The notes under the pieces are model-generated. The model ran no database searches, was not told the origin of the DNA, and worked only from the letters and a program-made list of their open reading frames with translations. The position numbers and the translations under genes are program-made. From Rhizophagus irregularis (Eukaryota > Glomeromycota > Glomeromycetes > Glomerales > Glomeraceae), in NCBI RefSeq assembly GCF_026210795.1, contig NC_089446.1, positions 930,001-994,000 on the forward strand: 64,000 nucleotides of DNA. The letters run 5' to 3'. Below, piece by piece: positions 35,955 to 47,673 of the stretch (position 1 is its first letter; the number at the start of each line of letters is the position of its first letter).

Positions 35955-38048
35955 TTAAGGTTCATTTACATCGAATTTTGTATGAAAATTCTGTCCATTG
36001 GCTTCATTCTGTGCAAATGCTGTAATTTCCATTTGACCAAAAGAAAATCCAAATGTTATTGAATGATTAAACCCATTTGGAAGGAGAATTCGTAGTGTTC
36101 CTACTAACTCCATTCCATCTTCATCATGATATGTTGCATTATGTTTGGTAGTTTTATACAATTCGAATTTTAAGGCTTTTTGAGATGAATTAAGAGGCTT
36201 ATAACCGGATTTTGGAAATTCTTTGTCAACTTCTACTTCTACCCCTCTTTTTACAAAGGGTTCAAAAAGATGAATTCTATCATCAAATACTCTACGGCTA
36301 AGTGGATGTAGATGACTTTTCCATTTACCTAAAATTTTTATACCGTACGTGAATTTTAAAGTACGTGAACGAATCACTGATCGTTTAAGTTTATCCATTC
36401 TATGTGCATTAGAGGAATTTTTTAAGCTTAGTCCATACATAGCTGCACCACGAACAATCGCTGCTATGGGTTGATTAGGAGGAATAATTTTGAATTTATT
36501 CTCTTCATTCTCTTTTTGAAATTCTTGTTTAATTCTTTTTTGTAAATATTTGCTTTCACTAAATCCTCCAACCAAAAACATTGCAGAGCAAGTTTCTCCA
36601 TTATTTATACTATTTGAAAGTTGTATATGTATCATATTAATAATTCTGTCTATAGTATGATCAAACCAATATTTTACGTCATGATATGTAATTTCAATCA
36701 ACCATTCTTCTTCTTCCATGATTTCTCTGACTTCTTTACTGACATATTGTAATAAAACTGGAGCATTTTCTTCGATATCCAGATCATAACGAAATAATAC
36801 ATTATCTCCTGTGAAAGGTTCTTTCACACGCCTACAAAATTCTTGAACCATATATTGTAATTGACCATAGTGATTTTCTATTAATAGATCTATGGCACTA
36901 GTTCCAAGTTTTTCCCGTAAAAACTCAACAAATAATCTATCGATAAATGTGCTTCCACAGAAATCTCCAATACGTTCGGTAACTTCACCTAATTGCAACG
37001 GTTCAATTCCATTTAACTTACGAGTAGTTAAGTCTACGGTACCACCACCGCAGTCCACAATCATAAATGTCGCTAGAAAAATTCAAATAAAAAAAAAATC
37101 GTATAAATAATTTTTTTAAAATATTCAGTTAAGTATTTTGACACTTACTTCCCGCCTTTAACAGATCATATTCCTTTAGTTTACTTTCCATACAATAAAT
37201 TGCAGCAGCTTCGGCTGTTAAAAAGAAATGAATTAATATCCACGAATAATAGTTTTTGTTTCTAAATTTACATACGTTCTGTGGTAAATTGTAGCCTTGG
37301 CGAGTCTTTATCTTTAATGAGGTTCGCTTTATGTGCGCATTTTCTCATAATATCTTGGTCTATTTCTGAGTATTCTGCAGGAACGGTAAGAACAAAAAGA
37401 ACATTTTCTGTAAAGTCAACTCCCTCCCATTTCTCAACCATTTCCTTGATTCTCTAAAGAATGAATTATGTAAAGATTAATCCACCTAGAATACTTCTTT
37501 TCTTTTCTTTTTGTTTTTTTTTTTAAAAAAAAAATTCTTTTACCACTCCAAGTTCACGCAGATAATCAGTGATCGCCTTCTTATAACCATCTGATCCAAG
37601 TTCAACCGGTAGTCTCGGTCTAAGATCTTGTTTCAATTTACCCAAATATAATTTAAATAATTCAACTGGTCTCGTTTCATTCCTAATCCTTTGATTCGGT
37701 CGTTTAGATAATGCCGCATTTCCCCATGCTACGACATTTCTAAAATTAGAATCGTATTGAAGTACAGTGTTTGTCTTCAAGTTCACTTCCCCTGGCCATT
37801 TATCGTTTGTGCGAATGTCCTTGCTGTTTTCAACATGACAATAAGTGAACCCCTATAATAATAATACATTATTTTTTCTTTCTTTTTTTTTAGATGATGT
37901 ATAATTTATCTTTACCGAATAAGTAGTGCCAAAATCTAATAAAGATAAATTAAATATGTTAAAATCGTAAGAGATGATGACCAAATTTTATATTCTTATT
38001 TTACTCGCCTAAACCAACTACGACACGAATATTTCTTAGCCAGGACAT
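35955..38048 (-). CDS. HSPA12-like Hsp70 family ATPase (subtype B)
   Basis: Six exons: 38009-38048, 37916-37935, 37544-37852, 37276-37453, 37149-37214, 35955-37072; 576 residues. Exon 1 is MSWLRNIRVVVGL. The 20-base exon 2 encodes DFGTTYS. The first intron starts with GC (gcgagt), not GT. Phosphate-2 VDCGGGTVDLTT is at about 211-222 and LVGGFSESKYLQKRI follows. Unlike subtype A, there is no intron before the C-terminal region, which has the subtype B segments 'RIHLFEPFVKRG' and 'GYKPLNSSQ'. It is convergent with the CC gene 34580-35815 and head-to-head with the gene at 38313. Confidence 0.9.
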
Positions 38049-38312
38049 GTTCGTCTTTTGTTTCTTTGTATTCTAGCATTTAAGCATATTTATATTTAAA
38101 CTTTATTGCATACAATCAATCATGTTATCACGTTGTTCAAAAATCAAACATGTGTTGTTAAACATCACTCGAAGAAATCATTGGTTCGAACTAAGCATCT
38201 GCATATTTTGATCATAAAACAGGATTTATTTTGTGTGTTACGTTATAAGGGGCAAAGTTAATCTGAACTATTTTTGTAAAAAAAACATCTTTCCCTTTTC
38301 TTTAAAAAAAAA
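38049..38312. promoter_or_regulatory. shared divergent promoter region
   Basis: 264 bases between the opposed ATGs of a subtype B and a subtype C Hsp70 gene; no ORF of its own. Confidence 0.5.
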
Positions 38313-40470
38313 ATGGCCTCGTCAAAACAAGATATTGAAGTTGTCGTCGCAATTGGTAATATTTAATTATTGTTTTGGGACAATTGATTTAACGATATTA
38401 AAAAATATAAACCGTTAATAAATTTCTGATGCTTTAATCACGTTATCTAATTTATGATAGACTTTGGCACAGTTTCTTCCGTAAGTATTTATTTAATTAT
38501 TTCTTGATAATTCATAGTTTATTCTCAAATTTGTATAACAGTGTTCATAATATTTAGGGGTATGCTTATGCCAACAAATCTAATCCAGGCGAAATCACTG
38601 TAGAAAATAGATGGGATGGTTTTATAGGTTATAAAACTCCAACAATTATAAAATATGATGAATCATATTCATCCATAATATCTTGGGGATTTTCCGCCTT
38701 ACCTGAAAGACCAAGGAGGAGGGGGAATGATAATCAAACTAAACCCATAGAATTATTTAAACTATTTCTATTCAAAGAAAAATCTTTCTTGCCAGATAAT
38801 TTAGACTATAAAAGAGTTATTTCAGATTATCTGAGAAAGTTAGGTGAAATGATCAAAGGAAAAGTAAATAATATTTGGTCAAGTTTAAATTTTTATAGTC
38901 AAGTGTTAATTGTGCTTACGGTATGTACAAAGTTTATGTTTAAATTTTGTTTGATTATATATTTCTGATTTATTTTTTATTTTATATTTAAGGTACCGGT
39001 AGAATTTGACGATAACGCAATTGCAATAATGCGGGATTGCGCTTTTAATGCAAATTTAATTAAAGAGAGAGACAGTAGATATCTGTTATTTATTACGGAA
39101 CGTAAGTAACACTAAGTATTTAAAAAATTTAAAAAAAAAATTGCAATCATTAATCATTAATTAATTAATTATTTATTTATTTTTGTAATCAAATTAGCTG
39201 CTGCAGCTGCGATACACTGTTTAAATTCTTCGGAAAAAAATAAATTGAAACCTGAAGGTTCGTAATTTTTTTTTTATATATATAAAAAATAAAAATTTTT
39301 ATGCGTAAAATAATGTTAATCTTAATGAATCGATTCTGGATATTTAGATTCATTTATAGTCGTGGATTGCGGTGGTGGCGCTGTGAATTTGACAAGTCAC
39401 AAGTTATTAGAAGATAATAAGATAAGCGAATTAACGGAATCTACTAGTGGAAATTGTGGATCAAGTCTTATTGATAAAAAATTCGTAGAATTTCTTGGTC
39501 GAAAATTAGGAAGTTCTACTATTGAATCGTTAGAAAAGAATCATTATAATATATTACAATATATAGTGCAAGAGTTCTGTAAAGAAGTAAAAATCCCTTT
39601 TACTGGACAAAAATCAGAATTTCAACGGTATGAAATAGTTTTAGAAAATTATCCATCAATTATTGAAGAAGCGAGAAAACAAGGATTTTTAAAAGAATCC
39701 GATTCAGTATGGGTTGAATTTAGTGATGTTAGGGGAATGTTTGATCCTTTGATAAACAAAATTATAGACTTGATAAAGGGACAATTGGCCCAACAACCAA
39801 ACAAAAAAAGTTCAGTTATTATGTTGGTTGGTGGATTTAGCGAATCTAAATATTTACAAGATAGAATTATAAAAGAATTTAATAAGACTGTGTCGGATAT
39901 TTCTGTACCATTGCAACCTATGATTGCAGCTGTAAAGGGTGGTGTTCAATATGGTCTTCGAACGGACATGAGGGTACATACCGTCTTGAGACGAACATAT
40001 GGTATTTTAGTTCTTTTAATTTCATTCTAAGTGCGCGATTGTGTAATTAAATAAAGTTAAATTTAACTTTGTTTCATTTTATAGGAACAGACGCTATACG
40101 AAAATCTTTACCAGGTGATCCGCCATCACAAATACTTCCAAATGGATATACAATCATATTTGATCCACTTGCAGAACGTGGTAAACCAATATTAGTAAAC
40201 GAGAAAGTAGTTAGAGAATTTAAACCACATTCAATGATGCAACGTAGTATTAGTTTTGATTTATATGTTACAAAAGCGTTAAATGCAAAATTCTGTAACG
40301 ATCCTGGAGTTAGTTTATTACGTCCTTGGGAAATTGAATTACCAGAAAATGATAATTATGAAGATGTAACAATTTTATTCACTTTAACTTTTGGTGCGGT
40401 GGAAATTTTGGCTACCGCTGAAAATCAAAAAACTGGTGAAAAATATCAAGTTAAAGTTAAATATGATTGA
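38313..40470 (+). CDS. HSPA12-like Hsp70 family protein (subtype C), altered nucleotide motifs
   Basis: Seven exons: 38313-38355, 38461-38480, 38558-38920, 38993-39101, 39198-39257, 39348-40001, 40085-40470; 544 residues. The phosphate-1 loop reads DFGTVSS (residues 15-21) instead of DFGTTYS. Phosphate-2 reads VDCGGGAVNLTS (about 205-216), with the usual Thr-Val-Asp changed to Ala-Val-Asn. In Hsp70/actin-fold proteins that Asp/Thr pair helps bind the metal and phosphates, so this may be a weak ATPase or pseudo-ATPase (inference). LVGGFSESKYLQDRI is intact. The gene has no stops and full length, which argues against a pseudogene. It is the outward member of the module starting with the CC gene at 34.6 kb. 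Confidence 0.88.
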
Positions 40471-42982
40471 ATTTTTTTCATTTAATCTTTTAATGTTATT
40501 TATTGTCAATTTTCTTTTCATGTTAATCAAATGTAATAATATTTAAATTTTAAAATCAATAAAGTATATTTTTTTTTAAATCTCTCATTTAGTATTGAAT
40601 AATTGTAACTATACATATGCAAAGAATTTGAGATATTTTAAATTGTGTTGACTTTTCAGATAATATTTCTATGTTCTTACTGTCTCTGCAGATATTTGAG
40701 AAAGTTCACGTTTATTAGAGAACATGAAATATGTAAGGATCTTAACTAGGTGTTCAGATCACAATTCTGCTTCTAACAAACTAATGCATACAAAAAAAAC
40801 TTAATTGACATACATTCGGAAATTACAGAGTCATTCAAGGTTATTTGGAAAGGTCATTCACAAAACCATTGCAATTGATGATTTCTGTAGATGTATATTT
40901 ATTGATAATATATTGATTTTTAAAAGAGATATTGCTGCAAACAAACCTTTAGGAATAATGATGCTATGAACTAATTCCTAAAGAAAATATCCCAATTTTA
41001 TTATATTTAAAAAATTTATAAAAAATGCATAACTTTTAACTATATAGAAAAACTTGTATTGTTTAAAGGATTTAATAAAAAAAAATTATAAAAGTAAAAA
41101 AAAAATTAAGCAAATAATTCCAATATACTTATAAATTGATTGTATTAAATGAATAATAAAGTAGCAATTGTTTATAAACTTATAAACTAAAGTTTAAAAA
41201 ATTCATTTTATTATAAAATAAACTTACCATTTACCAATTTGTTTAATTAGATTTTAATTTACAATTTACTTGGCTAATTAAAATAGTTATTATTATTATT
41301 ATTATTTAAAAAAAAACTATTTTATTTTTTAAAATTATTTTTATTAAAAATTATATAAATTATTTTTTTTGGTATTATTTTTAATTCAAAAATATTTAAT
41401 AAAAAAATTAAAAATTTTAATAATAATCTTAAATTTAAAAAAATAATATTATATAATATTAAATAAATAGTTCTATATTTCATATATTTTGTATTATATA
41501 GTTATTTTAATAAATTTATAAATGTGTTGCAATAATTGCAATAAAAAAAAAAAATTTAGAATACATTTTTTTATTTTGCTTAATTATAATTAAATTATGA
41601 TTAATAATTTTAAACTATAAAAATATAAGTGATATACTTAAAAAAATTTACTAATGTAAAATAAATTTGATTAGTAAATCAAATATTTAGTATATTATTT
41701 ATTATTTACATTTACTATAAAAGTTAAAAAATTTATGAATCTTTTAAAAAAAGTAATATGATAAGAAAATATAATATACAGAAAATATTTGAAATTCAAA
41801 TTCTTATATAAAATATATTTAAATACTATTTGCAAAACTAAAAAAATATTATTGTTTTTAAAAGTTTTTTGATATTTAAAAAAGCTTTTTAAAATATTTT
41901 TAAAAATATTTATTTATATGATATATATAAGATTATTATAAATATTATAAAATTTTTGTTTTAGAATTTCCATTTTACTTTACTTTATAAATTAGTCTAA
42001 GCCAGCTTAGATAAAGTATTATTAAATAATATATTTTAGTATCAAATTAAAGACTGATTTGCTGTTCTTTTATAAAACTATCTGTTTCTTCATATTGAAT
42101 ATATAAAAGATTTTTTAATCTAAAAAAAAAAATATAATATGAAAACTATACAGGTTTTTCTTATTTTACTTATTTTACTGGTAAACCCATTTAGTATTTT
42201 TAAATAAACCATTTTTTAGAAAAAATAATCTGAAATTGCATTTTAATAAATACTTCACTACCTATATATATTACATACTAATTTTTACTTTTATTAAATT
42301 ATCAGTTAAACATTATAGTTAGAATTTTTTGATAAATTTTCAGATATAGTCATTTATCCGTTTTTTAAAAATTAATCTTTATGAAATAATTTCAATTATA
42401 AGCAAGTTAATTTTCTTTAAAACACAAGTTGGAGAATATTAGTACTATTTGTGTAATATTTATTATTAGGAGATTATTTAGATGTAAATTAGCATAGTAT
42501 AAATTTTTAGTAAAATACTTATACCACAAATATAATATTTCGTAATCTTATGCTTTGAAATTTAAGTAAAATTTTAAAAATTTATCAGTATTGCTTGATT
42601 TATCCCCATTCAAATCATCATCAAAGGTCATCATTCTAAGATTAATTTACAGTTCGTTTTCTGAACTACAAGCAACTTAACTCAGATAATATTAATTCAT
42701 CAAATACCAATGATTCATTAATAAATGAAGAAAGTATGAAGAACCTCAAAGTATTGAGAATATACAGTATTAGAACTAAAACCAATTAATAGCAATTGAA
42801 AAATTATTTAAAGTTGTTATAAGTTATTTGAAAAATACGGTCCAAATTTCTGCGCAAAAAAACAATATGGATCACATAGTCAGATTGATTTCATGACATT
42901 ATTCTTTTTTTTTAACTTATAAATTTATTCAGCTGATTACCGGTAATACATGTATGAAAAAAGAAAAAAAATTGAAAATTGC
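40471..42982. other. extremely AT-rich spacer between mirrored modules
   Basis: About 2.5 kb without a gene. 40.9-42.6 kb is almost entirely A/T with many poly-A/T and taa/tta runs. At about 42.79-42.90 kb, words such as KQYGSHSQID and LFEKYGPN resemble the KQYGSQTDI segment of CC proteins, perhaps a scrap of a lost CC gene; this is weak. Confidence 0.55.
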
Positions 42983-45243
42983 TCATATTCTAATTCTAAC
43001 CCCAGGTTTTTGATTAATTCGATAGTTTTCACCAGTTTTTTTGTTTTTAGCAGTAGCTAAAATTTCTACGGTACCAAAGGTCAAAGTAAGTGAAATGATT
43101 ACATCATCATAATCATCATCATCATAATCATCATCGTCGTCGTCGTCGTCGTCGTCGTCGTCATCAGGCAATTCAATTTCTAAACGACGTAGTAAACTAA
43201 CTCCAGGATCATTACAAAATTTTGCTTCAGGATCTTTTGTCACGTATATATTAAAATTGACACTACGTTGCGTTGATGAAGATAGTCTAAATTCCTTAAT
43301 TACTTTGTCATTTGCCAAGATTTCTTTACCACGACTTGCAATTGCCTCAAAAACAACAGTATATCCATTTGGAAGCATTTCTGATGGTGGATCGCCTAGT
43401 TTAGATTTTCTTACAACATTCGTTCCTGTAAATAAAGAAAAAATGTTAAAACATATTTAAATAAATTAAATAGAAATAGGTAATTAGTATACCGTATGTT
43501 CGCTTTAAGACACGTTTTACCACTGATTCCACATCAAGTCCAAATTTAACACCACCCTTTATGACAGCAATTACAGGTAACGAGGGAACGGAGATCTTCG
43601 GCACAATGCTGTTAAATTCGTTTTTAATCCTGTCCTGTAAATATTTAGATTCACTAAATCCACCAACCAACATCATGGCTGAACATTCTTTATTTTTGTT
43701 TCGTAATTGATTTAATTGATCTCCTATCAAGCTTATTATTTTGGTTATAAAAGGGTCAAACATTCCTTTAACATCTTCAAATACAAGTGTTATTATCCAA
43801 TCAGCTTTTTCTAATAATTTTTTCTCGTTTCCTTCCTTGATAATATCTTTTAAAGTTAAGGGGTGCTTTAAACGATAATCTTCTAAATCTATCTCATAAT
43901 TACGAAAATTCGTTTTTTGCCCTGTAAAAGGAAGTTTCACATGTTCACAAAATTCTTGTACCATATATTGTAAAGAATTGTGATACTCTTTATCTAACAA
44001 TTCAATAGTAGGTTTTCCTAACTTACGACTAAGAAATTCTATAAATTTTTTATCCACAAAACTTGACCCATAATTTCCACCTTTAGATTCCGTTATTTCA
44101 CCTATCCTATCATTTGCTAATATTTCATGACATGTTAAATCTACTGTACCACCACCACAATCCACAACCATAAATGATTCTGTAATATCCCGATTTATTA
44201 GAAATATAATTCAAATAATAAGAAAAAAAAATAAATTAATTAAAGTTAATAACAGATAAAAAATATATGCTTAAAGTACAAAAGGTTACGAACCTTCACG
44301 ATTTAAATTTCGTACCTCATCCACAAAATTTAGACAATGTATTGCTGCAGCCTCAGCTATAATATTTTTTTTTTATGAGAATATACATCTTAAAGGAAAC
44401 TTTGGAAAAAACTAATACTTACGTTCTGTAATGAATATCAGATTTTTACTGTCTTCGAATTGAATTAATTTTGCCTTATGGGCGCAATAACGCATTATTT
44501 CAATTTTTTCATCATCAAATTCCGTCGGTATCTAAAATAAAGTAATAAGAGAATCAGATAAACATAATTATACTGTAAATACTAAAATTTAATAGTGCTT
44601 ACATACCGTAAGTACGATTAACACTTGACTATTAAAATCTACTTCCCAAGTACCATTTATGTCGTCTTTAATCTTTTCGCCTAATTCTTTCAGATAATCT
44701 ATAATAATTCCTTTATAATTATTATTTGGTAAATTAGGTAATTCCATTGAAGGTTCTTCCAATAAATATAATTTAAATAATTGCATGGGTTTTCTTTGAT
44801 CGGTATTCCTCATCCTAGGTAAGGCAAACGACCCCCAACACTGAACAATAGTGTTATCATCGTCTTCATATTTTATAATTGTTGGAGTTTTGTAACCTAC
44901 ATGACCTATCCATTTGTTTTCTACAGAAATATCATTAGGATTGATTCTGTGAGCATAACCGTATCCCTAAATGAATATTATTTATGAACAAAAAAAGGTT
45001 AAGAAATTACAAATTAAATTATCAATAGAGTTTCAATCTTTTTAATTAGAAGCTTACGGAATATGTTGTACCAAAGTCTATAAAAAAATCGGAGAAAACA
45101 ATTTTGAAGCATTAAGAAGTAAATATCGATATTCAAATTTACTTTATTATTCTTATACCAATTTCTGACTCGAAAATAATTAACATACCAATTGAAACAA
45201 CAACTCTGATATCTTCTCTCAAAAATGAAGTGGACAAAGACAT
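42983..45243 (-). CDS. HSPA12-like Hsp70 family ATPase (subtype C) with poly-Asp insert
   Basis: Seven exons: 45189-45243, 45058-45077, 44607-44966, 44423-44531, 44294-44356, 43493-44179, 42983-43425; 578 residues. Exon 2 (20 bases) encodes DFGTTYS. Phosphate-2 VDCGGGTVDLTC is at about 209-220, then LVGGFSESKYLQDRI. In the C-terminal region an expanded GAC/GAT microsatellite adds an acidic run of about 20 Asp/Tyr residues, where the relative at 40.4 kb has only ENDNYEDV. The extreme C-terminus (NQKPGVRIRI) also differs from the usual YQVKVKYD end, suggesting a late frame change or new stop. It is head-to-head with the gene at 45486. Confidence 0.87.
43102..43166. repeat. trinucleotide microsatellite (tca/tcg)n encoding Asp
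   Basis: Includes eleven consecutive tcg triplets between flanking tca triplets and taa interruptions, inside the last exon of the - strand Hsp70 gene. Confidence 0.95.
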
Positions 45244-45485
45244 CTTTTTTGAGCTTTCGAAATAAAATTAAAATGTGCATTTAAGATAAAACTATTGATA
45301 AGGTATGACACGCATAAATATTTACACAACCTTGTTCCTTGATAATCTTTGATTATAAATAAACTTGAAACCAATGAACAATACAAATTGAATTTATTCA
45401 TGTTGTGAAACGATAAAAATGATATAAAACCGGCGAAGGTTTTAGATAAATTATCTTGGACATTATTAGTTCTTTTCGCACGAAA
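45244..45485. promoter_or_regulatory. shared divergent promoter region
   Basis: 242 bases between the opposed ATGs of a subtype C and a subtype B gene. This is the mirror equivalent of 38049-38312. Confidence 0.5.
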
Positions 45486-47565
45486 ATGTCTTGGAGAAAT
45501 GATATTCGTGTAGTAGTTGGATTAGGTAGTATTAATATAATCCAATAATCAAAATTCTATCCAAATTTAACATATCTACTTTTTTATTTTTTTATTAAGA
45601 TTTTGGTACCACTTACTCGGTAAGGATCAAATCAACTATCAAAAACTCTTGGTCTATTAATTTGTCTTTAAATGAAAAAAACTTTTAGGGATTCGCTTAC
45701 TGTCATGAATCAGGTGCTGAAAATATTTGTACAAATGACGAATGGCCAGGAAAATCCGGGATTTTAAAGACGAATACAGTACTTCAATATGACTCTGAGT
45801 TCAAAAATGTTGTAGAGTGGGGGTATCCAGCATTATCCAAACGAAAAAATAAAAATAAAGTGAGACCAGTTGAATTATTCAAATTACATTTGGGTAATTT
45901 ACAAGAAAATCTTAAACCTATACTTCCAGATAATCTTAAATATATGAAGGCTATCACCGATTATCTTTGTGAAATCGGAAAGGTAAAAATTGAATATTTT
46001 GGTTACAGAATTAATAAACTTTTATAAGAAATTATTTAATATATTAATTATTTAGTTAGCCAAAGAAACAATTATGAAGTGGGACGGAATTGACTTTACA
46101 GAAAATGTACTTTTTGTTCTTACTGTCCCCGCAGAATTTTCAGAAAAAGATAAGACTATAATGAGAAAATGCGCACATAAGGCAAAACTCATTAAAAGTA
46201 AATCTTCAAAAAATCTAGAATTTACTACAGAACGTAAGTGAAAACTAAATTTAGAAAAAAAAAACCATTTAGTTGATGTAAATCTTATTTTATTTACAGC
46301 TGAAGCTGCGGCACTTTATTGTATGAATAAACTTCAGGAACATGGTCTTTCTATAGGGAGTAAGTTCATATATTTAATTAATCATTCATTCAATATCTTA
46401 ACAATTGACTTTTCAATTAAAATATTTAGCTACTTTTATGATTGTTGATTGTGGCGGAGGTACTGTAGATTTAACTACTCGCATGTTAATTGAAAATAAA
46501 CAATTGAGTGAAATTACCGAACGTATTGGAGATTTCTGTGGAAGCACATTTATCGATAGAGAATTTATTAATTTTTTACGGGAAAAACTTGGAACTCGTG
46601 CTATTGATAAACTAATAGAAAATCATTATGGTCAATACCAATATATGATTCAGGAATTTTGTGAATACGCAAAAAACCTTTTTACGGGAGAGAAGGGCTT
46701 TCTTTATGAACTAGATATCGAAGAAAATTCTTTATCGCAATATTTAAGTGAAGAAACGAAAGAAATCATGAAAAAAAATGAATGGTTGATATGTATCAAA
46801 TATAATGATATAAAAAAAATGTTTGATCCTATTATCGATAGAATTATTCGTTTAATATATGTACAACTTTCAAATAATCGAAAAACTTGTGAAGCAATGT
46901 TTTTAGTTGGAGGATTCAGTGAAAGCAAATATCTACAAAAAAAAATTAGAGCCGAGTTTCGACATAAAGTGAAAATTATTTCAGTCCCTGGTCAGCCCGA
47001 AGCAGCAATTGTTCGTGGTGCAGCTATATACGGATTAAGCCTAATAAATTCCTCTAAAACGGATGAAATGAATAATTTTGTATTCGCAATTCATTCGCGT
47101 GTTTTGACATTTACTTATGGGATAAAAGTTTTGGGTGAATGGAAAAAAGACATACATCCGCCTCATCGTAAAATATATAATAATAAAATTTATCTTTTTG
47201 ATCCCTTTGTGAAAAGAGGTACAGAAGTAGAAGTTGGCAAAGAATCTCCCCCAAAATCCGGTTATACTCCACTTAACCCATCTCAAACAGGTTTAAAATT
47301 TGAATTATATAAAACTTCTAAGTATGAAGTAAAATATTTTGAGGAGGATGAGGATGTAGATAATGAGGATGAAATTGAGGAGGATAAAGAGAATAAAATG
47401 GAATTAGTAGGAACACTTCGAATTGATCTTCCTGATATTCACTTAGCCTGTGATAGGCGTGTTACCTTTGGGTTTTATTTTGGTGACATGGAAATTACGG
47501 CATTTGCAAGGAATGAAGTCAATGGACAAAATTTCCAAACAAAGTTCGAAATAGAAGAATTTTAA
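45486..47565 (+). CDS. HSPA12-like Hsp70 family ATPase (subtype B)
   Basis: Six exons: 45486-45525, 45600-45619, 45689-45982, 46056-46233, 46300-46359, 46430-47565; 575 residues. Exon 1 is MSWRNDIRVVVGL. Exon 2 (20 bases) encodes DFGTTYS. Phosphate-2 VDCGGGTVDLTT is at about 204-215 and LVGGFSESKYLQKKI at about 356. The C-terminal region has the subtype B 'KIYLFDPFVKRGTEVEVGKE' segment and an acidic Glu/Asp-rich insert (about residues 505-522) not present in the relative at 36 kb. It is convergent with the CC gene at 47674 (108 bases between stops). Confidence 0.9.
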
Positions 47566-47673
47566 GAAATTTAAGAATACACTTTTTTTAATATATATAT
47601 ATATATTCATTTATTTTTTTTTTTAATAATTAATGTATTTAATTATACAGATAAAAATTCCTTCTATTATTTT

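Noticed and set aside
6095-45485. Heat-shock elements in the divergent promoters
   Set aside because: Isolated GAA/TTC triplets occur, but no array of three inverted nGAAn units was seen clearly enough to report.
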